Assembly (NCBI RefSeq): GCF_022539315.1
Contig: NC_066316.1
Location: 27,405,245-27,469,244 of the forward strand
Direction: 5' to 3'
Origin: Serinus canaria
Taxonomy: Eukaryota > Chordata > Aves > Passeriformes > Fringillidae
Length of the DNA stretch: 64,000 nucleotides
Part shown: in pieces, positions 37,691 through 51,842 of the stretch
Layout: every line of letters starts with the position of its first letter
How positions within the stretch are numbered: position 1 is the stretch's first letter
Notes under the pieces: model-generated
Told to the model about the DNA's origin: nothing
The model's database searches: none
Seen by the model: the letters and a program-made list of their open reading frames with translations, nothing else
Program-made: the position numbers and the translations under genes

Positions 37691-40600
37691 CAGCTTTGGT
37701 GTTACAAAAGGACTGTCAGAGCAGAGAGTATTGTGTTAAATTCCACCCACTAGGTCCAATTTAGCCTTTTGCCTTTCCAGCAGAGGAGTCTGTTACAACT
37801 CCATCTTTTCAAGTCACGGGTTATAAGGCAGGGATGGGTTGTTCTTTTCTGACACACACAACATGTATCTGAAGTTAACTGAAAGCTTCTGAGTTAAAGG
37901 TTTCATAAATAGGTCAGAATGCATGTAGTCCCTCTGAAGTTCCTCAGCTTGAGACTGTACACCCCACCACCATGCTGCTTGTGTTCACAGGGTGGGTAAA
38001 CTCCACAGGAATCTATGGCCCTACTAATGTTAGTAGTGTTTTGTACATATCACAGGCAGCTGGGTATGGATTACTGGGTGCATCTAATCAGCAACTTTAC
38101 TTCATGGGGTTTCTCCAACAGATACTAAAAACAAAAAAAAAAGCCAAAGTCTAACAAGAAAGTTAAGTTCATGGTGTAAAGAGAAACCTAAAAGTACAGC
38201 AGTCTGTGAAGGCTAAAGGTCTAGAAGCAATTTCCAGTCCTCAGAATAAGTGTTTTTTCTACATGAAGAGGATATATTTTGGGGTAGACTTGCTTAGTGG
38301 GATGGAGATATACTTTGATTAACACTTCTTTGATCCTCTCTCGCTGAAAAATGAAAAAACCCTGTTGTTCTGGACACCTTAGGCTCCAGTTAGGATGCAT
38401 GCAGATGGATTTGCCCTGGATGGGATGTCTGCTGCAAAAGCTATCTACAGCTTCATATTGCATTGTGTGTAAATCCAGCCAGGCTGCAAGGCATCTCCCT
38501 CTCTTCTGTCCCACAGGTGTGTTGGGTGCTCTGTTAATGCCTACAGGATAAAACCAGCCTATTCTTCACGGTATTTATGGGAGTTTCCATGTGGCCTAAG
38601 AGCTGCAGATGTGCTCACCAGTGGCAGCAGCCATTGATAAGAGGAGCCTGGAGGCTGCCCTGGCATGGAGAGGGTTGAGCCTTTCTGTTTGGCAGAAACA
38701 TGTCTGAAACAAGAGCTGACAGAGGTGCTGCCAGTGCAGCGGCAAAGGGCAGGAGCAGGGAGCTGCACGTGCAAGGAACTGGATCCTGCTGATGTTTCCA
38801 GCCTGGTGCAGCCCCCAGGTGCTGCCAGGTACCCTAAAGCAGGCAGAGGTGGTGGGAAACACCCCTGGCCTTTGCAACAAGCATATTGCAGTGATGATAC
38901 TTGATCTCACCTGAGCAGAAAGCAGTGCTTTCTCAGGCTTGTCTGGAGCCATGGAAAAAAATTCCTGTAGGACCTCAGCCCTTTCTTGGGCTAATAGACT
39001 TCTTGTAGGCAAAGGTTTGCCTTTGCCCTGCCCATGCTAACACAAACCACACCACACATCAAGTTTATTCATGCAATAATTGTTCCACATACAGCCAGCC
39101 CAGGGATGAGGTGCTCACCGTGCTGTGGGATGCTACCCAATGCTGTGCATGGTTTGGGTAAGCTGTAAGGATGTAAGGAGGGTGGTTTAGATCTGACAAA
39201 TTGAAAAGCACAGTGAAAGCACAGGGTAGGTTGTGTGATGAGAAAAGGGCCTGGAAATGTCACTCCTTTCAGAGCCTTTGAGACCCGGTCTTAGGGCTGG
39301 CAGAAAAGGGAAAAATTGCAGCAGGTTTTACAAAGAGCTTATGCTTCAGAGTTCAAAGCTTTTCAAAAAGCCAAGTAGTGCAGGTGACAACAGAGCAATT
39401 TTCTGAAGGAATCTGATTTTGGAAATAGGCCCATTGAAAATATTTGAAAATCCCGTTGGTTGTCTTTTTGGTGTACTTTTGGACATCCACAATCTCCCAC
39501 TGAGAAATTTTGTGAAGTTTGCACCTCAGAGGAGCTGCAGGCAGAGGAGAATGCAGAGTTGGCTACAGGAGAGCCCACACTGGGGCATATTCTTCCTCTG
39601 GCTGATGGGGTGGGTGGTGGGACCTTCTAACCCTGGCCCATGAGGATATGTGAGCTTTAGCATGCCCCATCTGAAAGAAAAGGTGGGATGGAAACTTAAA
39701 CATTGCTAAAGATACAGAGAGTAGTAAAAACATTGCCTGGTACAGGGATAGACAAAGGTGAAAAGAGCTGTCCTGTGTATTTTGTGTATCCAAAATTTTT
39801 GAGGTAAAACTAAAAAATAAACAGAAAAAGAGGAAGTAGTCCCCGGAGTTGCCAAGAGAAAGAAATAAGATATCTGTTCATGGATTCTGTGAACTGGTCT
39901 CCCCACTTTCACACTAACACCATAGCCCATGTGGAGCTGTGGGAAAGAAAGAGTTGAAAAGGATGAGAATGTCTTTAAACACCTTCAACAATTGTGTTGC
40001 AGTGAGGAGTAAAATGAAGGAAAAAGAAAAGACCCCCTTCTTTCCCTCATCTGTGGTTTTTTTTTTTTTCATTTCTCATTTAACATACACAAATATATTA
40101 AGTATTGGGAATAGTTGCTGTCTGGAGTCAGGTTTTACTTTCATGATAGTTAGTAGATCTTAGTCTTTGTATAAGAATTGCTTATACTAATAATAATTAT
40201 TGTCTTCCCCCACACTTCACTCTTCATTTGAACAGAAGAATGAAGGCTGGGCAACAGGACATGGTAGTTTTGAGTGTTTGTTTCCCAATATTGGATGCCT
40301 AAAAAAGGAAGCTCAACATGTTGCAAGTGGGAGCAGGGGCATTTTGTTCAGGGCTCACTGAAGAAGCTCTTAAGGAGGCAAAGAAGAGGAAGTTGATTTT
40401 GAGTTTTTTGTCCCTTTCATGACTTGTTTAGGTCTCTAACACTTTTTGGGAGCTGTGTCGTTCCATCCAAAGTATGGTAATACAAAAGCACTAAAAATAC
40501 AAAGGTGGGCCATGAGCTCATTATTTCTGCCAGGAGAAAATAAAAGAATTAGCAAAGTCTGTGATGGGCAGAGACAGCCCATCAAACCAAATGCCACTTC

Positions 40601-41663
40601 TGTGAAGATAAATGTGCTGCAAACACCAAGAGCCTACAATATTATGACCTTTAAAAAACATATGTTTCATAAATGGAAAAATGAACTGAAGAAGCTGCTG
40701 GTGAAGCTATTGAGAAGCTGGACTGTTCTTTTATACACTAACATCACGCAGGGTTTGACAGCTGAGCCAGGAGGCAGAGCTGACAGGGCCTCCACGATTT
40801 CCTTTTCATCCATACCTGCACCAAAACTGGTAGCCATGGGGAATTTCTACTGTAGGACATGATTCTTTTGGTGCTTGTCAAAACATTTTTAACAGTATTA
40901 CAATTGCCTTTGGTGCCAGCCCCGACCATCAGCAGTGGGTCCAGTCACAGCATCAATATTTGCCACTGCAAGGTATGGAAATGTGTGGAAAAGCCCAGCC
41001 AGGGAAACAGAGCTGTGCTGGTGGAAAATGGGCAGAAGGAGGGGAGAGCAGCCATCAGCCTTTGAGGTGAAGTGAGTTGTTTTAAAGCTGGGGGTGAGAG
41101 AAATGGGCAAAGCGCAGGTGGCGGGTTCTGGGCTAGTGGGAAATGGGCAGTGTGGAACTGTGCAATGCTGAATGTGTGGATTCACCATGCCTGCCTGCAG
41201 GGCCCAGGGCTTTTCATGCAGGAGCAGGGATCAGGAATACAGCAGCTGCAATGCTGCTCTGACAGGCCGTGATAAATGCCAGCTTTGTTAGTGTGTGTGG
41301 CAAGTTACCAGGAGCTCAGCGAATTCCTGTGCTTGGAGAGCCTCGCGTTGGGAAGAAAATATGAGCTGTGAAGTAATAATGATAATAACAGGATTCAATG
41401 AGGCAGATGTAATCCACATTTCTTCAGCTGATCCTGGCTTGCAGCACCAACTCTGCTTGACAAAATTGTATTCACAGGGATCATTTCAGAAGTTGGTTTC
41501 AACAGCTGAGCTATGGTGTGGCTCAGGTTAGTCTAGAGCTGAAATACAGCAATTTTTTTCTTGGAAGTCATATTCATAGAGTACTTAACTGTGGCAAGTA
41601 CCTTGAAACATTGTCCACAAGAATTAGTAGTCTGAGGAGAGGTTTCCCTCTTATTTTTAACAC

Positions 41664-41696
41664 TGCTAAGTTAAGTTTTGCTCTTTTAACTTAGCA
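41664..41696. repeat. 11-bp inverted repeat, 11-nt loop
   Basis: TGCTAAGTTAA at 41664-41674 and its exact reverse complement TTAACTTAGCA at 41686-41696. Too short for a typical microRNA precursor. No TA target duplication was seen beside it. Confidence 0.9.
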
Positions 41697-44600
41697 TCAA
41701 AAAGCCTTGGTAGTGCTGAGCTTCATGCAAATATGTATTTGTAGCAAGCACATAAGAGCCTGAGAATAGCAGATATTGATCCTCTCCTTTGTCAACAGAA
41801 AAGGAAGTACAAAAACTGGCCGTGGGCAGATCAAATTTCATTTTCAAAATCAACATTTGATGTATTCTTTCTGCTTTCAGCACAATTTGATATGTAGGTG
41901 CTAAGAGACTGGAATCCCTCCTGCTGCATTTGCCTCTGTGCAAGACATCAGTGACACGTCAGATTCTCTGGGATGCTCAGGATCCTGACAGGCACCACCC
42001 ACATTTCTTCTTCTGACCCACAATGCTATCTCTCAGGCTATCTCCTGAAACTCAGTTGAGACACCCTCCTGTACCCTTTGCATACCCTGGAAAACACCCT
42101 GCAGGGCTGGGGCACTTCTGAAGGTGAGCTTTCACATCCAGAGTTTTCAGGTCCACTACACCTCACTATCCTTTCTGGACAAGAAATGTCAGCTATCTGT
42201 GGTGGAAATCACTGTCATTTCAGTTAGACTATAGCATGATGTAAGCAGAAGTAGTTATTTACAGCATGCACAGTAGGAAAATCAGTCACAGTTCTTTGCA
42301 TCAGTCTTAAATGGAAAAAAAACAGCACACATGCTTGGACCTTTGAGAATTCTTTTTGTTGTACCACCTGGCTGATGCTCTCCTGACTCATCCCTTGCTG
42401 GGGGCTTTGCTTTCCTTCCTTAACTGTGACCACAGGTCACCACAAAGAACAATCTGTGCTTACTCACAGTCTATCCCCCTTTTATCTCCTCCTTTCTGGT
42501 GGCCTTGGACATGCTGTGGGGTCATGTACTGGTGGGGGCTAGACCACCCATCCATGTTAAGACTTGCCTTATTTTTTGTTGTTCTGAGTTTTTCTTTCAC
42601 TGGATCACTTCTTTCACCCTGTGGAGCTGTAGGAATACTTGAGGCAATGCCAGCAAAGGGGCAGGGGAGGGGTAGGAATGAGAGGTGTCTGCTGGGCTGA
42701 GCTGGGGTGGTTTAAGGTCTCTGTGAAATTGTGGCCTCACTGTGTTTCTGCCTGAAGCATCTCTGTGTTTGAAGCCAACTATTTGGTGTCAATCTATCAG
42801 CAGAGATATTTGATACAGTTGTCTAAATGAGTTAGATGTGTAATCCCTGACTGGCTCTTGATGGAGAAAGGACGTGACAGTGATTAGCCACTTTGGGACA
42901 ATTTTATTTGGAGAAAGATGGATCTGATGTGATACTTGGAAATCTCAGAGGTGTGGGAGCCATCCACAGGGCAAGGTTCAAACCAAATATGGGGCTTGGA
43001 CTCTCTCCTTAACTTCAGAGACTTTCCCCTCCAAATAATCTGAAGCCCATTGGCAGCTGCTATACATAAAAGTTTGTGGTTATGCTCCTGTCTGCTGGGC
43101 AGTAAATGTACAAACATGGGCATCAAATCCCTACAAGATACAAGCTACATTTTTCCAGGTATTGTTGAGTTGTCAGTCACTGACCAGCATACCTTAGTTC
43201 ACTTTGTTTTCCTACTGGACAAAAGCACTGCATTGGTTTTTATATGTAATTATAAAAGGTCAAGGCAGGTTGTTTTTATCTTTTTAAGGGTAGCTGAAGC
43301 CACATGGGTTTCCTAGGCTTGTTCTGGGGAAAATCTGGCAAATCTCTTTTAGTTTTTTTGCCATCTAGACAGTACCCACCAACATCATAGTCAAGATTTG
43401 CCAGTGAAGCCTAGGAAACTGGATGTGGACCACAGTTTTTCTGTTCAAATGTGAAAATATGGGTACTTTGTACCTGAGAGACAAAAAAAATATTTAGAGT
43501 TATGTGAAGATGCCAATTTCCTCTAATTTCACTTAAAGTAATTGACCACATTAATGTTTGGTCAGAAAGAGAGTTGTCCTGGCATTTTGTTTCAAATGTG
43601 TTGGATTCACAGAGACCGGCGGGAAAGATCTGGGGAGGAGTTTTGCAGGAATCACAGTCACCAGGAGGCTTGTTCAGGTTGACAACAAATTAGCAGACAC
43701 ACAGGTGTGCTCTGTTTCCCCAAAGCAGGCAGGCTGGGCAGCCAGTGGGATGAGGGCTGTGTGTAAGGCAATGCAATTCTAAGGTATAAACTAGGAATGA
43801 CCTCTCAACAACTGCATTTGTAGGCACCGGGAGACAAATACATCTCGGTCACAGGTGTGTTGTTGGGGCTTTGAAAAGTAAATATGAAACACCCAGAGCA
43901 TGTGAAATGGAAGAAGAGGTTTCAAGAGAACCAATTTCACCTGGAAATGTATTGCCTGGCAACCCAAGACTCAAGTCAGTTCAAGTGTCATAAGGATGCT
44001 GCTGTATGAAAAAAATACTAAAAACAAAAACAGGAAAGTCACAGGAAATTTAATAAAAATTCTGGTGAAGCCATAATCCATATTGCTGTAACATAAAAAA
44101 ATGAGACTAGAGTATTGGAAAAAAAGTCCCTATTTTTTTTCTTTCTTTGCAAAGGTTCAGCTAATGAGTGACTCAGCCTTATATAAGAAAAGTCTGGCTG
44201 GGGCATAATAAATGTGAATCACTACAACAAATTTTCAGATTTTCCTTGGGATTCTTCCTTACAGGATCCTTGTATTGGGAAAAGCAAAGGGATAGGGAAA
44301 ATCTTGCATCAATATTCATATAGCTATGAATACAGATGAAATTATGCAACTGCAAGGGAATTACATTTGTCTCCCTTTGCATAAATGGGTGGTAAGAAAA
44401 CTTACAAGGCAGCTTTCTCAGAAGAAATAAAGTGTAAGACTATGGTAAAAAAAGACCAGAAACACTACAGACATGAGATTTGAAGGTAGGAGAACTAGAC
44501 AGGGAGTTTCATTGCTTCAGCCATTTGGAAAAGGACTGACTGCAGCTGTTCAGTGTACGGTGCACACAGAGATCAGGCAGTTTGGGGATGTTATTCCCCA

Positions 44601-47600
44601 GGTGAGCAGATGTTTGCTCGGTAACCTTTGCAAACTGCTGGAATAACCACCTGTGCCTGAAGGCTGGGTAGTAAAACTAATGCTCCCAATCCGGGTATAT
44701 CTTACAAGGCCAGGACAGACTTGGAATTTATATTGCTTTTGAGGCTTGTTTATCTATCTGAAAGGTTTGTTAGATGACAACCCCCTTGGTTTTTTTTAAT
44801 TCTAGTGCTCTCAGATTTCCTTTCCTTTCCAGTCCCTACATTCAGGATTTGAAATACCTCTTTATGTTGGAAGATAATTTTAAAGAATGGATTGGGCCAC
44901 AAGTGAGCCATTGTCTGAAGTTTATAGGTAAAGAAAACCAAAACCAAAATCCAGCCCAGGAAACAAAAAAGGAAAGGGAAATTTAGGGTCTCTCCTAACT
45001 GTCCAGCTGACACAAATCTGTTAGCCTTGAGGCAATTCCCATTTATTTTAATGTGAAATGTATTTAATGAATTAATAGATATTACTTTTATGTCTCAAGG
45101 CTGATGCTGAGTTTTACTGGTTTTCTACTGAAAATCAGTCTCCTCAGGCCAAGTGGCTGGTGCTGTTGTCCTTTCCTGCCTCACATATTAAATATGATAG
45201 TCTTGTTCTTCCAGGAGAGTTGACCACACCCATAATGAGTGCTTCTCAGAATCAGTCCTGCTGGGACTCTGCACAAGTCACCTCAAATTAAAATTCCTTG
45301 TCAGAAAACAGCTCTGGAAAGGTAACAGCAAATCCATCCATTATGAAGATAAATGCCTGGCAACAAAACTAGAGATTAGAGTCCAGCAGTCAGCTGGAAA
45401 ATACAGTTCAGAGGATCCTGGAGTGTACTTGCTCTTAATTTTCACTTGCTTTCTAGCACTGAAGAGCAAATGAAAATGTAACTGGTAAAACAAAGTTCCT
45501 AGAGAGAAACTTAAATTCCAGATGGCTGATGCCACCCAGGCACCAGCTGTGAGAAGGTAATAAACTCTACTTTTAAAAAGAAATAGGCAGTGCCAAGCTG
45601 CCATTTGTAAAGTTGGGGTTTTTTGTCTGCCGAATTCAGTGGGTTTTAAGGGCCACACGCACCCAGGGACCGCGCAGTATCCTCATCCTGATTGCCATCA
45701 GACTATGTAGCATGTACTGAAAGAAATGTTATTTTGGTAGGAGTGAAACTTTTGTCAAGCAATGCCAAGGAGTATCTGCAAGTCATTTGAGCACTGGATA
45801 CATTTTCCCTGGAGACAAGAGCTCACTCTGCAAGAGAATCCATAGCAGTCTCTGCAAGGCGAGAGATTGTCTTTCCCAAATTTTGCCTCATTTTAAACAA
45901 CTGCAGTTGTTGCATTTTTACACTGACAAACTGTATTAACCATGATGTGTATAGGGACACCCAATCCTTCAGATATTAGTTGACAGAGGGAAGGAGCAGC
46001 AAGGGGAAGACTGGGGAGCAGGCAGGAGCTGTTTTTGAAGAAGCATCTGGCTGTGTCCTGAGGAGGTACATGGGGAGGCAGGGAGGGGAAAATGAGCTGT
46101 GTTGACTGTGGCACAGGGGAGAGGAGGCAGCAGAAACTGAGAGCACAGCACAGAGGCTGAATGAATGGCTGCAATTTCTACACAGATTTTTCAAAGGCAG
46201 ACTTGCTCAGGAGCAGCACCTTCTTTCTGGACATCAGGCATCAGAAAGAGCCAGGCATTCAGGTCTCTCTCAGCTACTAAATGGTTTGGGATAGCCTTTA
46301 GGCAGACATAATGGTCTGTTCCCAGAAGTACCAAACTAGAAGGGGCTGTGTTTTGATGCTGGACCTCCTGTGTCTTGGACCTGCATGTCCAGGTGTGCAA
46401 ACTGAGCCCCACTCCTGGTGCCAGCTGTACACCACTGTGCCAGGGCTGTTGCATCCCCTGGTGAACCAGGTGGTGATGTAAGAGGGGAGTGCAACAGCTC
46501 AGCACACGTGCTCCTGTGCAGTTACCTTAGAACTGGTCTCTCCCTTGTGCCAACACAGCCCAGCAGCAGCAAACCAGGTCTCTCCAAGTTCTTACATTTG
46601 CTAATGTTAGCTTGTGCCAGACTATTCACATTAGAAAGGTATTGAAGGCATAGGCCAGACTCTGAAAAGACAACAGAAGAGATAAATGAGATTGTGAGGT
46701 TCCTATTCTACTGCTGTTGTCACAAAAAGACAAACTAGCCACTGCTTGAAAGGACAGACTTCTGCTCCCCTGATCAGGTCATACAGAGCCTGAAAAAAAG
46801 TGAGATTTTGAAGGATTATGCATCATATAGAGTAGAACTTGCCCTGTTATGTTTTAAAACTAAAGTTTTCTTTCTTGTTTCCTAAAATAAATAATTCTAA
46901 TTTTTTTGACCGAAAACTGCCTCTCTGTTTTGACTCTCTACTGTGAAGCATAGATATTTGTGGCCCCTGCCCTGCATCTATTTGCTGGGGTGTCTTTTGA
47001 AGAAAAGTTTTTAATTTTTGTTTGTCATTTTTAAGTCTAAACCCATTTATTTAATTTTAATTAAATGTTTAAGACTGGCCTGAAATAATGTCTAGTTTTC
47101 TGTTTTGCATTGTTTAGAGAGAATATTTTTTGTTTAGTTCATCTTTGCCTTTGTTTGAAACTTAAAGCTATCAGTATTTGCCAGCTTTAAGTGAAAATGA
47201 GCAGTTATTCCTTAGCCACTGGGTGAGATCCGTAACTGGCTTGGAGCATTATAATCCAGGTGAAGTCAAAGGAATCAGTCTGATTTATTCCAGATGGTTA
47301 CCTGAACCTCCAAGGGAAATCAAATCAGTATCACAGATTAAATTTACCATAAGTACGAGAAGACCTTTTGCATTTCTAAGATTTCATCTGTGGTTCCTCA
47401 GAGATAAATTTTGTCCAAGTCTCCCCTACCAATGTTGTCACCTTCATGCTGCAGACTGTGCTTCAAACCAGCAATAAAATCCCAGGAGGTTTTTGCTAGA
47501 GCAATACTTTAGCCTTTGGGCTCAAGATTTGCACCAGTGTTTATATGACCCTGGATTTTAAGTACTTTGCTATCATTTGTTCACTGTGAGTGTTTGTGCC

Positions 47601-50600
47601 AGAAATGAGTATGAAGATCAGAATTAATCAAAATGAATGGGAAGATAATTGTTATGGCTGATTATTTTTTGGAGAGTGGATACAATAGTAAAGAAAAATA
47701 ATTGGGCTTTGCCAAAGAAAGCTTAAATAACAGGCATAATTTGTTTTGACATGGATAGGAACAAACTGTGGGGAAAGACTTCCTGAGGTACTGCATTTGC
47801 ATAGGTGAGGAAACTTGTGGCTTGAAAAATGAAACCTGCGGTTTATGAGCACAAAGGACTTTGAGTCAATATTTTGTTCCCCTCAGTTATTCAGTAATGA
47901 CTTTGACAGTTCCTCTGAGTTTGAAGAGATGCAGTTTTTTGGGCTGGCAGGATGTAATGTACTAGCTGATTTCCAAAGCTGTCACTGATCTTTGATTTAT
48001 ATCTTCTATATTTTCATTTTTGGGCTAGCTAGTACCATCAAACTCTTGCCTGCCTTGGCTCTGATCACAGCAGTCTCTTTCCAGGGTAATTCCAGGATGG
48101 TTTGTCCTATATAATCTCAAAGAGGCTGCAGTTCTCCTTTTGTCTTGCCCTGTTATGAGTGAATTTTAGAACTAAAAAGGACATTAGAATTGTGTCTGAA
48201 TCTTGTGCTGAGGCTCATGTCGAGCTCCAGCCACTGTTCCTAAATTTACTTTAAATCTATGTTTTTAGCAGACGAGGCATCAAATTTGTGTCATTCACCA
48301 TTGCGAATGGAGAGGATGGTCTTTGCCTGTTTGAGTAGCAAGAGCATTTCTTTCACTGTAGCATTCTGCCCTTTTTCTGGCTCTAATTTAGTTATTTACA
48401 TACTTGAAATTATTTAAAATTATAAGCATGGTGGAAACGGTCTAGGATGTATAATTGCTCTGAATTATTTCAAATTAGAGAAGAAAGTGAGGAATGATGA
48501 CTCTTAGCTGTAGTGTCAACATGATCACCAATTTCATGGACAAATCCCTTCATAAACACAAAGTGCTGAACCAAGGCTTCCTTATTGCTTCCCCTCCAAG
48601 GAGCACAGTAAAATCCCTTTTGCACGGCCACATGGAAGCATCCTAGTGGTTTCAGGCATCCATGAAACAGATGCAAATCAAACTTGCCTGTCTTCCAGGT
48701 AGATCCTTGAGCAGAAAGAACTGACTAGCATAGATAGCTATTTTGCTGACATAGAAAAGTGGGTGAATAGTTTTAAGGACAATTTTCTTTAAACATTTTG
48801 GACCTGTGTTTGTTAAAGTCAATGACAATTTTTTGAAGCACACAGCAAAAGATAGAAGGACTTGGGGACTTGTTGTCAATGTTGTTCCTGCAGTGCTGTG
48901 ACTCCCTAATCAGAGGGAATATCAGATCCAGCTGGCATAAATATCCTTCTTTTTTTTTTTTTCTGTTTTTTTTTCCTTTCTGTTCCCCATTTCTGCATTT
49001 CTCTATACCACCCATATACCTGTACTGTATAGACTGAATAAAGAGATTTTACTAGGGCAGGGTGTGAAGGGCAGGTCTACAGGCTTTGGGATTATTTAGC
49101 ATGAAGCTGTTATCAGGACGTGTTTTTAAAGAAGAAGTGTTTTCTTCACAGGCCTGGTACATAAAGAATTTCTGGTTGAATCTGAAAGTTCCTGCAGGGA
49201 CATGTTGATCCTTTGTCTAATGTTTGTTTTACCTGCTTCCCACTGGAGCATACTGCTAGTATATTAGTAGATTGCTGTCATATGGCCCCAGACAAGTTGC
49301 TTCAGAGAGGAGTTCTATAGTTCCTTGAGAAGGAAATTGTATTTCTTTTTTGCTAATAACATGTATACTTCTTGTAATTTGAGAGAGGCTACTTTATGAA
49401 GCCACTGACAGAGGTACTATTTTTTCACCACCCAAGTTTTTCAACTATATTAACAGTACCAAGGGAGCCAAATTTTCTCATTTTCACTCTCTTTTCTTAG
49501 GTAAAGCACTTGCTCAAATGAAGGCAATACTGATGTGAATCTAGACTAACTGGGGAATTTTTTCATAGTAACTAAAATTTTGAGAATAGATGCTAGAAAT
49601 GCAATATTATTGTGCCAGTTTCTTCTTCCTTGCTGAAAAGCCAGCAAGAAGACTAAGATGAAGGAACCCTGGGGTGGTAAGCAGAAGTGGGTGTGAATGA
49701 CTCTGGGTCTGTAGCACTAGCATAGATATTAGGTGCAACTGACCTTTAGTTGTAAATACTCTCATAATTCCTGAAGCCCAGATGGGGTCATAACCATGAA
49801 TTTGGGAATGGCTGGACCAGTGCTCAGCTGGGGGAATGGAAGTGTCTCACTCCATCCTGGGTCAACTCTTCAAGTGACGTGAAGGTGACCTGACCAAAGT
49901 CACTGGGGCTTTTTTGTCGGGATACTGACGGGGCTAGGAAAATTTTGCTGCTCTGCTTACAGTGTTACAAACCATAACTGGCCTGAAAAAGCTGACAGTG
50001 TGGGTGAAGGTGCTGTTCCTGACACAGGCAGCCCTACGATTTTAGAAACTGATGCTCAACCCTGACTTATGCTCAAGAGCATTCTCTGGAGTGTGTAGGA
50101 AAAACAACTCTTTTCTTCAACTCACCATTCTTCCAGCTTGTGTTATGGTCTCATCCTGTAAAGGGCAGAGTGTTCCCAGAGGACTGGTATATTTGCCTTA
50201 GCTCCAGAAGGTAGCTCTAGCATGAGAGACAGCAAGAGTGACAAAAAGAAAAGTCACCCTCTATAAAATGCTTGTGAAGTCTCCGGTGGTGGCAAGGTGA
50301 TTACTACAAATGTAGTATTTTGTTATGCCACTTCCTTGCCTCCTGGCTACCCAGATCCTGTGGGAAGCCACAGCTGTCACAGGAGCTCCCTGAACACCTA
50401 GGCTGATTGTATTCTAAGCAGAAAGGGGAGGAAAAGGGCTTTGGAAGGTGTGCATCCTCTGGGCTCAAGGCTGCTGAGGCCAGGGAAAATTACACTAATG
50501 GCAGGAAGACTGAATATTAATGTGCTTCGGAGGGGCTATCTTGTACAATTATTTTCAGCCAGAAGCTCTGGTCTTATTGGGCACTGTGCTGTGGGTGCCA

Positions 50601-51139
50601 ATTAACCCAAGGTTTGCTTTTGATGGAACATACTTGCTTGTGTAAGTTCCACTGCCTTTCTGCTCTAAATGGCTGATTTCACAAAGGAAACCTTTTTAAG
50701 CATTAATAAAATTTCTTGTGATGAGCTCAACAAATGAAGGAGTCCCTTAAATATCTGCCTTCCCAACATCCTGCAGCAACGAGGGCATGACTTTGGGAGT
50801 TATTTAAAGTAATACACTTCTAATTGCATCCTCTAGCTGGGATCTGCCGTACAATTCCTTTCAAGGTGACCTTTGCACAGTCGTGTGTTGTCTGGACAAG
50901 CCATGTTGTCACTGTTAATAAGGGCACTCATTGGAAAAATAGTATCACCCATGTTAGGTCTGCTGGCATCCTATAAAAATGCTGTGGCTGGGTAGGTGTC
51001 AGTATAACTGCAAGGAGACTCTCCTCCCATGGAAGGCAGTGGTAAAGTTCCTACTGTGCTTAAATTAGCCAGGGCTTCCTTGCTTAGGCTTTCATGGAGG
51101 GGCATGAGATGAGCAGCACTGGGGGGGCCACAGTTCTAC

Positions 51140-51145
51140 CCTTGA
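51140..51145. repeat. target site duplication, left copy
   Basis: CCTTGA immediately before the left TG end of the LTR; identical to 51843-51848. Confidence 0.85.
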
Positions 51146-51382
51146 TGCCGAGCTGCTGCGTCGAATGCACTTCACTCCCGTCCGAGCAGGGGGGAAGGCG
51201 GCCGGGGCTAGCTCAGAGCACAGCAGCAGCTAGCAGCTAAGGGGGCACTACCCAGATCCGTCAGGGACCTCCGGGCTGCGCCTTCCTCGGCAGGACAGCA
51301 GCAACAGTATCGAAAAGAAGCGGCAAGGCGGAGAAGCCGGAGAGAAAAGAGGGTCTTAACTCGCCTGGGGCAGTCCAGAGTT

Positions 51383-51388
51383 TTTAAT
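51383..51388 (-). promoter_or_regulatory. LTR polyadenylation signal ATTAAA
   Basis: ATTAAA on the minus strand, about 60 nt downstream of the TATA box and followed by pyrimidine-rich U5. The position suits an R-region signal. Confidence 0.55.
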
Positions 51389-51447
51389 GTAACATTGTTT
51401 CCAACGAATCCAGCGGGAAAAGACCCGGACAAAAGGGGAAGAAGCAG

Positions 51448-51455
51448 TATATAAA
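51448..51455 (-). promoter_or_regulatory. LTR TATA box
   Basis: TTTATATA on the minus strand. The + strand reads TATATAAAG at the same place, so the box is nearly symmetric. Orientation is set by the downstream ATTAAA and by the inverted CCAAT word at 51470-51474, about 20 nt upstream. Confidence 0.55.
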
Positions 51456-51842
51456 GGGGTGTACAAGAACCAATCGGGGGAAACTGAGGAGGGGAATTCA
51501 ACATGACTGACACCGGTGGCAACAAGTGATACACGAACGAAGGAGGGGCTGGGGGCACCTGCCCAATCACCCCCTGTGGAAGGGAGAAGTTTCTGGAAGG
51601 ATGGGGGGGTTTCAGGAGATGAACGGGGCTCTGGAGGAGGGGAAAGGGGCAGTTGCCAGGGGAACGGGGGTGGAGACAAGGGCTTGGCAGCGAGCCCAGA
51701 CAGGGAGGACACCATTGGAGGGAAAGGGGGGACCAGGACTGAACCATCGAACTGGGTATAGGGGTGTAACTGGGGGAAGCATCACAAAACAATACAAAAC
51801 GGGGGAGATAACTCAATTGGGAACTGAACACACACCACAACA

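Larger units (their letters stand above)
37691..51145. other. no gene recognised, 13.5 kb
   Basis: No interspersed repeat or convincing exon is recognised. The 138-residue + frame at 40446-40862 is basic and without motif. An 11-bp hairpin lies at 41664-41696, a pyrimidine tract at 48946-48990, and a nuclear-receptor-type DR1 word on the minus strand at 50867-50879. Base composition is uniform until the sharp rise at 51.15 kb. Confidence 0.4.
51146..51842 (-). mobile_element. endogenous retrovirus solo LTR (class II type)
   Basis: This 697-bp element begins TGCCGAGC and ends CACAACA on the + strand, so both ends obey the TG...CA rule. It is flanked by perfect 6-bp copies of CCTTGA; 6 bp is the duplication size of class II (alpha/beta-like, ERVK-type) retroviruses. 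On the minus strand the order fits U3-R-U5: inverted CCAAT boxes, a TATA box, an ATTAAA signal about 60 nt further on, then about 230 nt of GC-rich U5. The two duplications touch the ends directly, with no primer-binding site, gag, pol or env, so it is a solo LTR left by LTR-LTR recombination. CpG-rich composition, unlike its surroundings, and intact flanks suggest a young insertion. The open frames of 211 and 119 residues (-) and 124 (+) inside it are by-products of composition. Confidence 0.88.
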
